This document shows positions 54,263 to 61,129 of a DNA stretch of 64,000 bases, piece by piece; positions within the stretch are counted from its first letter, which is position 1; each line of letters begins with the position of its first letter. A program made the position numbers and the translations under genes. The notes beneath the pieces are model-generated. The model was given only the letters and a program-made list of their open reading frames with translations, was not told the origin of the DNA and did not search any database. Origin of the DNA: Phosphoribacter sp037046615 (GTDB lineage Bacteria > Actinomycetota > Actinomycetes > Actinomycetales > Dermatophilaceae); assembly GCA_037046615.1 (NCBI GenBank), contig JBAOHD010000008.1, positions 124,001 through 188,000 on the forward strand, written 5' to 3'.

Positions 54263-55111
54263 ATGACCCACGTCGTCATCAACGCCAAACGCATCGGGTC
54301 GCCCGCCGGCCATCACCGGCAGCCGCGCACCGGACCGACGTCATCCACCCTCATCGGCGGTGCCACGACCGAAGCGACCTCCGGGAGCTTCATCCACGCC
54401 ACCGCCAGCGAGCTGGCTGGCCTCCGCTTCGTCTTCTGGAGCGCCTCCGACGGCATCGGGGGAGCCACGGCGACCACGCCCACCATCGACCAGCAGGTCG
54501 GCGACCACCCCATGACCCTCACGGCCTGGTACTACCCCTCGGGCGGTGATGGAGGGCAGGGCGACTCCGGATATCTCATCGACGCCTTCTCCGCCACGCT
54601 CAACGACTTCGTCGACGACGACTTCGTGGTCGTCACGAGCGACCCGTCGTTGACGTCGACAGCCAACGTGGCTGGGTGGGTCCCGACGGCGCACACGGAG
54701 CAGCTCACGGCATACGCCTCGATCCACGGGGGTCAGGTGTTCGAGCAGTGGGTGGGTGACCCTGACGCTGTCGGCGCCATCGCAACCCTGGGAGAGGGCA
54801 CCTCCGGGCTCGCGATCGCGACCTACCGCGCCCAGCAGTTCTCCATCCCGCGTCCGGGCACCGACAAGCGCCAGGGGTGGCTGATCTTCGGGGGCATCGA
54901 CGTCGACGGCGGTGGATTCGTCATCCCGATCGGCGGCGGCCCGGGTGGCCCGGTCGGCCCCTGGGGTCCGTTCATCGAGCGGGTCGCGCACCTGCTTCAG
55001 GTCGGTGCGCACTCCAGCGCGTTGGGCAAGGAGGGCCTGCGGATGCAACGGCTTGCCATCGAACAGCTCCAGACGGCGCTCAAGGAGCACGCTGCGGGTA
55101 TCGGCCGCTAG
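54263..55111 (+). CDS. Hypothetical protein, 282 aa
   Basis: Intact from ATG 54263 with AAGGACC upstream. Not recognised. A Thr/Ser/Gly-rich, beta-predicted body (residues about 30-190; SFIHATASELAGLRFVFWSA, LTAWYYPSGGDGGQGDSGY) is followed by a Gly/Pro-rich turn segment (GGGPGGPVGPWGPF) and a C-terminal helix (ERVAHLLQVGAHSSALGKE...). No signal peptide or membrane helix. It sits 148 bp after recQ and is convergent with pgi across a hairpin. It may be a structural or binding protein; no function is claimed. Confidence 0.7.
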   Translation: MTHVVINAKRIGSPAGHHRQPRTGPTSSTLIGGATTEATSGSFIHATASELAGLRFVFWSASDGIGGATATTPTIDQQVGDHPMTLTAWYYPSGGDGGQGDSGYLIDAFSATLNDFVDDDFVVVTSDPSLTSTANVAGWVPTAHTEQLTAYASIHGGQVFEQWVGDPDAVGAIATLGEGTSGLAIATYRAQQFSIPRPGTDKRQGWLIFGGIDVDGGGFVIPIGGGPGGPVGPWGPFIERVAHLLQVGAHSSALGKEGLRMQRLAIEQLQTALKEHAAGIGR

Positions 55112-55162
55112 GACCCGTTCCTGGGCTGGCCGTGCTGCGGTGAGTGCCAGCTCGTGCACCCC

Positions 55163-55204
55163 AGCGGGCGCGGCATACCGAACAGGGGGTATGCCGCACC
55201 CGCT
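55163..55204. terminator. Bidirectional hairpin from an inverted CGGCATAC/GTATGCCG pair
   Basis: Arms AGCGGGCGCGGCATACC (55163-55179) and GGTATGCCGCACCCGCT (55188-55204) pair with one mismatch around eight bases. It lies between the convergent hypothetical gene and pgi and likely serves both. Confidence 0.75.
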
Positions 55205-55235
55205 GCGGGCGAATGCGTCCAGCGCCGCCCTGGCG

Positions 55236-56940
55236 TCAGTGGCGGTGGCTCAGGTAGTACTCGACGAGCCCGCGGGTGGAGGGGTCCTGGGCAGCGAGGG
55301 CCTCGGCATCGCCGCGCGACCGCCGGCTCGAGCGCCTTGGCAAGCTGCTTGCCGAGCTCGACACCCCACTGGTCGAAGGAGTCGATGCCCCAGACGATGC
55401 CCTGGGTGAAGGTGATGTGCTCGTACAGGGCGACGAGCTGGCCCACGACGTGAGGGTGTCAGCGCTGTGAGCCATGATCGAGGTCGTCGGGCGGTTGCCC
55501 GCGAAGACCCGGGCCGGCACGATCGCCTCCGGCGTCCCTCTCCGCCCGCACCTCCGCGTCGGTCTTGCCGAAGGCCAGCGCCGCGGTCTGGGCGAAGAAG
55601 TTGGCGAGGAAGAGCTCGTGGACGTCGGTGTCGCCGTCGCGCGAGGCGGATAGGCCGGGCGTGGCGACGCGCGATGAAGTCGGCCGGGATGAGCTGGGTC
55701 CCCTGGTGGATGAGTTGGTAGAAGGCGTGCTGGCCGTTGGTGCCGGGCTCGCCCCAGAACACCTCGCCGGTGGCCGTCGTGACCGGGGTGCCGTCCCAGC
55801 GCACGCGACTTGCCGTTGGACTCCATGGTCAGCTGCTGAAGGTATGCCGCGAAGCGGTGCAGCGATTGCGCGTAAGGCAGCACGGCGTGGGTGCGCGCGT
55901 CGAGGAAGTTGACGTACCAGACGTTGAGCAAGCCCATGAGCGCGGGCACGTTGCGCTCCAGCGGCGTCGTGCGGAAATGCTCGTCGATGGTGTGGAAGCC
56001 GGCGAGCAACTCGTCGAAGCGCTCGGGCCCAATGGCGATCGCCACGAGCGGTCCCGATGGCGCGAGTCGACGGAGTAGCGGCCGCCGACCCAGTCCCGAG
56101 AAGCCGAACGCGTTGGCCGGGTCGATCCCGAACGCCGCGACCTTGTCCAACGCCGTCGACACGGCGACGAAGTGCTTGGCTACGGCCTCACCGGCGGCAG
56201 CTTCTCGATCCGTCGATCGCCCCGTGGGCTCGTCGAGTGTGTCGAGCAGCCACTGGCGGACGAGGCCGGGCATTGGTGAGGGTCTTCGAGGGTCGTGAAC
56301 GTCTTGCTGGCGACAATGACAAGGGTGGTCTCGGGGTCGAGGTCAGCTGTCTTCTGCGCCGCGTCGGTGGGGTCGATGTTGGAGATGAAGCGGCACGCGC
56401 AGGCCGGGCTGGACGTAGGGCGCGAGGGCTTCGTAGACCATGACCGGTCCGAGGTCGGAGCCGCCGATACCGATGTTGACGACCGTCTCGATCCGCTTGC
56501 CGGTGACACCGACCCACCCGCCCGAGCGGACGCGTGTCGGCGAAGGCGTAGACCTCGTCGAGGACGGCGTGGACGTCGGCGATCGACGTCCTGATCCCCG
56601 ACCATGAGCGCCGCGGGTGAGCCCGCGTGGCCGGCGCAAGCGCGGTGTGGAGCACCGAGCGGTCTTCCGTGACGTTGATCCGTTCCCCGGTAAACATCGC
56701 GTCGCGCCGCCCCGTCGAGATTGACCTCGTCGACCGAGGTCGACGAGGTCACGCAGGATGTGCGTCGGTGAGCAGGTTCTTGGACAGGTCGACGTGGAGG
56801 TCGCCGGCCTCGAAGGTCAACCGCTGAGCCCGGTCAGGATCGTCGGCGAACCACTGGCGAAGGTTGGGAGCGAGGTCTTGGGCAGCGGCCGCGAGGCGGC
56901 TCCAGGCTGCGGTGGTGGTGGGGTCCACTGGGGCGGTCAT
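55236..56940 (-). CDS. pgi: Glucose-6-phosphate isomerase
   Basis: About 565 residues in many pieces: GIGGSDLGPVMVYEAL, ASKTFTTLED, HQGTQLIPADFIA and a C-terminal LGKQLAKALEP. It converts glucose-6-phosphate and fructose-6-phosphate. ATG 56940 gives MTAPVDPTTTAAWSRL. At least eight frame changes, the densest in the window, in an enzyme expected to be needed; sequencing error is the likely cause. Confidence 0.9.
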
Positions 56941-57047
56941 CGGAGCATGCCTCCACGCGTGTCGTCGGTGCCTTGTTGGCCGCGTCCAGCCTATGCCGTG
57001 CACCCCACACCCAGGGCGGGGGACCACCTCGCCGGGTACGGTGAGCC

Positions 57048-57705
57048 ATGCGCCTTCGCCACCTCGGACACTCGTGCCTGCTCGTCGAGATCGCTGACCG
57101 GACGATCCTCATCGACCCTGGGGACGTGGTCGAGCGGCTTCGAGGACCTGACCGGTGCTCGATGCCATCGTCGTGCACCCACCAGCATGCCGACCACCTC
57201 GACCGCGCTCGGTTCACCGGGGTGGTCGCCGTCCAACCCTTCGGCGACGATCGTCACCGATCCCCAGTCCGCGGCACTCCTCGCAGACGACGGCTTGGCG
57301 GTCACCGCCTGGGACGACCAGGGCACGGCTCAGATCGGCGACGTCACCCTGAGCGCCCACGGGCGAGAGCACGCCTTCAACCACGCTCGGGTGCCCCACG
57401 TGGCCAACGTCGGGGTGAGCGTGTCGGCGGCCGGGGAGCCCGTGTTGTTCCACCCCGGGCGATGCCTACGACGCGGCACCGGGCATGGTCGACGTCCTCG
57501 CGGTGCCGATCAACGCGCCCTGGACGGCCGTGCGAGACACCATCGACTTCGTCCGCAGGATCGCCCCGCGCTCGATCGTCCCGATTCACGACGGGCTGCT
57601 CTCACCGGCGGGCCGGGCGCTCTACCTTCAGCATGTCGGGACGCACGGCGGCGACGACCTGACGCATTCACGACCTCGCCGGACACGGCAGCGCCCGAAC
57701 TCTGA
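57048..57705 (+). CDS. UlaG-like MBL-fold metal-dependent hydrolase
   Basis: About 215 residues. MRLRHLGHSCLLVEIADRTILIDPG start, metal motif THQHADHLD near 57180, and VPHVANVGVSV, then IVPIHDGLLSPAGR. Small MBL proteins of this type hydrolyse phosphoesters or lactones; substrate unknown. Frame changes near 57135, 57250 and 57460 make the 3' end uncertain (57705 or 57769). Convergent with ppgK. Confidence 0.75.
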
Positions 57706-57714
57706 CGGCGAGCG

Positions 57715-58475
57715 TTACTCGGCGGCCAGCGACGCCGCCCCGATGATTCCGGGCTGCGTTCTGCAGTGACGCAGCGACGATCGGGGTGCGCAGGTGCAGC
57801 AGGGGGAGGAACTTGTCGCTCTTGCGCGACACCCCGCCTCCGACGACGAACAGGTCGGGCCAGAGCAGGTTTTCGAGCGTCTCGTAATAGCGCTGCAAGC
57901 GGCTGGCCCACTTGGACCAGGACAGTTGTTCCCGCTCCTTGACGCTCGAGGCGGCGCGAGTCTCCGCGTCGTGGCCGTCGATCTCGAGGTGGCCCAACTC
58001 GGCGTTGGGGATGAGCCGGCCGGCATACAGGAGAGCGACCCCGATGCCCGTGCCGAGCGTCGTGAGGATGACCAGACCCTGGCTGACCCTTGGCGGCACC
58101 GAAGCGCGCCTCCGCGACCCCGGCGGCGTCGGCGTCGTTGACCAGCAGGCATCGGCGTCCGAGCGCCTGGCTGAAGACATCCTCGCCGGGGCAATCGATC
58201 CAGGACTTGTCGATGTTGGCCGCGGTGCGGACCACCCCGTGTTGGACGACTCCGGGGATGGTGACCCCGATCGGGGCGTCCTTGGGGAGCGAGTCGGCGA
58301 ACGAATCGGCGATCTGGTCGACGAGGGCTGCCACGGCATTCGGGGTTGACTCCGCCGGCGTCGGGAGCTTGAGCCGAGGCGCGAGCAGGCTGCCCGTCGC
58401 GAGGTCCACGGGGGCGCCCTTGATGCCCGACCCGCCGATGTCGATGCCGAGAGCGACACGTGGTCCAGCGGGCAT
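57715..58475 (-). CDS. ppgK: Polyphosphate glucokinase (ROK family)
   Basis: About 252 residues. GIDIGGSGIKGAPVDL, TIPGVVQHG, VNDADAAGVAEARFGA, TTLGTGIGVALL, PNAELGHLEIDGHDAE and FVVGGGVSRKSDKFLPLL match polyphosphate/ATP-dependent glucokinases of Actinomycetota. It feeds glucose-6-phosphate to Pgi two genes away. Frameshifts near 58085 and 57765. Confidence 0.93.
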
Positions 58476-58504
58476 GAAAGCCTCCTACGAGAGCGCGACG
58501 AGAA

Positions 58505-58525
58505 TTAGTTCACATTATGACCTAA
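58505..58525. promoter_or_regulatory. AT-rich imperfect dyad upstream of ppgK
   Basis: TTAGTTCACATTATGACCTAA, read as TTAG...CTAA ends around an ATTATG core, stands out in GC-rich DNA between map and ppgK. On the minus strand it contains CATAAT, a good -10. It could be the ppgK promoter with an overlapping operator. Confidence 0.4.
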
Positions 58526-58534
58526 ATGGAGGGA

Positions 58535-59398
58535 TCACGGCAGGGTGAGAATCTCGCTCCCGGTCTCGGTGACGAGGATCGTGTGCTCGAACTGCGCCGA
58601 CCTCCGGCCGTCCTTGGTCACGACGGTCCAGCCGTCGTCCCACATCTCCCATTCGTGCGTCCCGAGGTTGAGCATGGGCTCGATCGTGAAGGTCATGCCC
58701 GGCTCCATGACGGTGTTGTATGCCGGTGCCGCGTCATAGTGCGGGACGATCAGCCCGCTGTGGAATGCCTCGCCGATCCCGTGACCGGTGAAGTCGCGCA
58801 CGACGCCATACCCGAATCGGCGAGCGAAGGCGGAGATCACCCGGCCGATGACGTTGATCTCTCGGCCCGGAGCGACGGCGTTGATCCCGCGATGCATGGC
58901 CTCACGAGTCCGCTCGACGAGCAGCCGCGACTCCTCGTCGACCTCACCGACGAGGTAGGTCGCATCGGTATCTCCGTGGACCCCGTCGAGGTAGGCCGTG
59001 ATGTCGATGTTGACGATGTCGCCGTCGGCGAGAGGACGGGCGTCAGGGATGCCGTGGCAGACGACGTCGTTGACCGACGTGCAGATCGACTTCGGAAAAC
59101 CGCGGTAGCCCAACGTCGATGGGTAGGCGCCGTGGTCGAGGAGGTATTCATGGGCGCGGGCATCGAGAGCATCAGTCGTGACACCTGGGGCGATGAGCTC
59201 GGCGGCGGCTGCCATGGCCTGAGCAGCCACCCGTCCGGCGGCGCGCATCCGCTCGATGGTCTGCGCGTCCTTGACCTCCGACCCGCGGTAGGGCGTCGGG
59301 GCCGCCTTGTCGACATACTCGGGTCGCCGGATCGACGGGGGGACGTGGCGGCGCGGGCTCACCGGGTGAGCCTGGACGCGAGCGGAGGAGACCGGCAT
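58535..59398 (-). CDS. map: Methionine aminopeptidase, type I
   Basis: Intact, 287 residues. All five metal ligands are visible: D in NIDITAYLDG, D in HGDTDATY, H in FTGHGIGEAFH, E in FTIEPMLN, E in QFEHTILVT. The N-terminal extension (VPPSIRRPEYV) matches MapB of mycobacteria and is proposed to bind ribosomes. It removes N-terminal Met from new proteins. Confidence 0.96.
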   Translation of the reverse strand: MPVSSARVQAHPVSPRRHVPPSIRRPEYVDKAAPTPYRGSEVKDAQTIERMRAAGRVAAQAMAAAAELIAPGVTTDALDARAHEYLLDHGAYPSTLGYRGFPKSICTSVNDVVCHGIPDARPLADGDIVNIDITAYLDGVHGDTDATYLVGEVDEESRLLVERTREAMHRGINAVAPGREINVIGRVISAFARRFGYGVVRDFTGHGIGEAFHSGLIVPHYDAAPAYNTVMEPGMTFTIEPMLNLGTHEWEMWDDGWTVVTKDGRRSAQFEHTILVTETGSEILTLP

Positions 59399-59473
59399 AC
59401 GGGGGAGTGTATGAGGCGTTAGCGTTGGTCACGTGCCCGCACCACCCGCGGTGCGACAGGTGAGGAGGCTGCT

Positions 59474-59693
59474 GTGCAGTACTGGTACAACGTCACCCGC
59501 GGTTGTGTCGAGACCGACGAGACCCGCGGCCAAGGCGAGGACGTCCTCGGGCCGTTTTCGACGCGAAGCCGAGGCCCAGAATGCGCTCGCGACCGCCCAC
59601 GCGCGCACCGAGAAGTGGGACGACGAGGACCGCGAATGGGACGAGCGCGGCGCCTCCGAGACCTGGAAAGCCGCTGACGACACCGACGCATAG
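59474..59693 (+). CDS. Small conserved acidic protein (about 72 aa)
   Basis: GTG 59474 follows GAGGAGG. N-terminus QYWYNVTRGCVETDETRG, C-terminal EAEAQNALATAHARTEKWDD and EDREWDERG. A frameshift near 59560 separates them. It resembles short actinobacterial hypothetical proteins found upstream of glutamine synthetase genes. No function known. Confidence 0.75.
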
Positions 59694-59729
59694 CCCCACC
59701 CGGCGCCACCGAGGCGCTCCGCCGATCCC

Positions 59730-59745
59730 GTAACGTCCGCGAAAC
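59730..59745 (+). promoter_or_regulatory. Candidate GlnR box upstream of the glutamine synthetase gene
   Basis: GTAAC-GTCCGC-GAAAC exactly fits the actinobacterial GlnR pattern gTnAc-n6-GaAAc. It ends 22 bases before the ATG of the glutamine synthetase, so nitrogen control is likely. Confidence 0.6.
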
Positions 59746-59767
59746 ACCGATGCGGCAGGATCGGAGC

Positions 59768-61109
59768 ATGGATCGCCAGCAAGAGTTCGTCCTGCGCACC
59801 ATCGAAGAACGCGACATCCGGTTTGTGCGGCTGTGGTTCACCGACGTCGTCGGCACGCTGAAGTCCGTCGCAGTCGCTCCCGCCGAACTCGAAGGGGCCT
59901 TCGGCGAGGGCATCGGCTTCGACGGCTCGGCGATCGAGGGCTTCGCTCGGGTGTATGAGGCCGACATGCTGGCCAAGCCGGACCCGGCCACCTTCCAGGT
60001 GCTCCCGTGGCGCGGAGAGCGACCCGGCACCGCACGGATGTTCTGCGACCTGCTGACACCGGACGGTCAGCCGAGTTTCGCCGACTCCCGGCACGTCCTG
60101 CGACGATCGCTGGCCCACGCGTCCGACCTCGGGTTCACGTTCTACACCCACCCCGAGATCGAGTTCTTCCTGCTGCACCCGCCCAAGGGCAAGCGGGTCA
60201 AGCCCCGACCCGGTCGACGACGCCGGATACTTCGACCACGTGCCCGCACGGACACGCCCACGACTTCCGGCGTGCCGCGATCACGCTCCTGGAGAGCATG
60301 GGGATCTCGGTCGAGTTCAGCCACCACGAGGGCGGCGCCGGGGCAAAACGAGATCGACTTGAGGTATGCCGATGCGCTCTCGACGGCAGACAACATCATG
60401 ACCTTCCGCACGGTCGTCAAGGAGGTCGCCCTCGAGCAGGGGATCATGGCGCTCCTTCATGCCCAAACCGTTCCGCCAGTACCCCGGGTCGGGCATGCAC
60501 ACTCACCTGAGCCTCTTCGAGGGGGACGCGAATGCGTTCCACGAAGCCGGCGCGCCCTACCAGCTCTCGCTCACGGGACGGCAGTTCATCGCGGGACTTC
60601 TGCGCCACGGCGCCGAGATCACCGCGGTCACCAACCAATGGGTCAACTCCTACAAGCGCTTGTGGGGCGGCGGTGAGGCGCCGGCATACCTCACGTGGGG
60701 TCACAACAACCGATCCGCGCTGGTGCGCGTGCCGATGTACAAACCCGACAAGGGCAACTCGACTCGCGTCGAAGTCCGGTCGATCGACTCGGCCTGCAAC
60801 CCCTACCTCGCCTTCGCCGTCCTGCTCGCCGCTGGGCTCAAGGGCATCGAGGAGGGCTACGAGCTGCCCCCCGAGGCTGAAGACGACGTGTGGAGTCTCA
60901 CCGACGCCGAGCGGCGTGCCATGGGCATCGAGCCCCTGCCGTCCTCGTTGGGCCGGGCACTCGAGCTGATGGAGCGCAGCGAGCTCGTCGCGGAGACCCT
61001 CGGCGAGCACGTCTTCGACTACTTCTTGCGCAACAAGCGCGCCGAGTGGCGCGAATACCGCCACGAGATCACGCAATTCGAGTTGGACCGCTACCTCACG
61101 CGGCTCTGA
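59768..61109 (+). CDS. glnA2: Glutamine synthetase (GlnA2-type)
   Basis: About 446 residues. DGSAIEGFARVYEADM, FYTHPEIEFFLL with metal-binding glutamates, GSGMHTHLSLF, and NNRSALVRVP. The adenylylation-site region typical of GlnA1 (NLY) is not evident. With glnE next, the order resembles Rv2222c-Rv2221c. ATG 59768 gives MDRQQEFVLRTIEERDIRFV. Frameshifts near 60205, 60330 and 60460. Confidence 0.92.
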
Positions 61110-61129
61110 CCGCTGTCCAGGAGGGTTTC

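Noticed and set aside
1..61109. Programmed frameshifting or mass gene decay as the cause of the broken frames.
   Set aside because: Breaks affect unrelated essential genes at random sites, and removing one base restores the protein; sequencing error is simpler.
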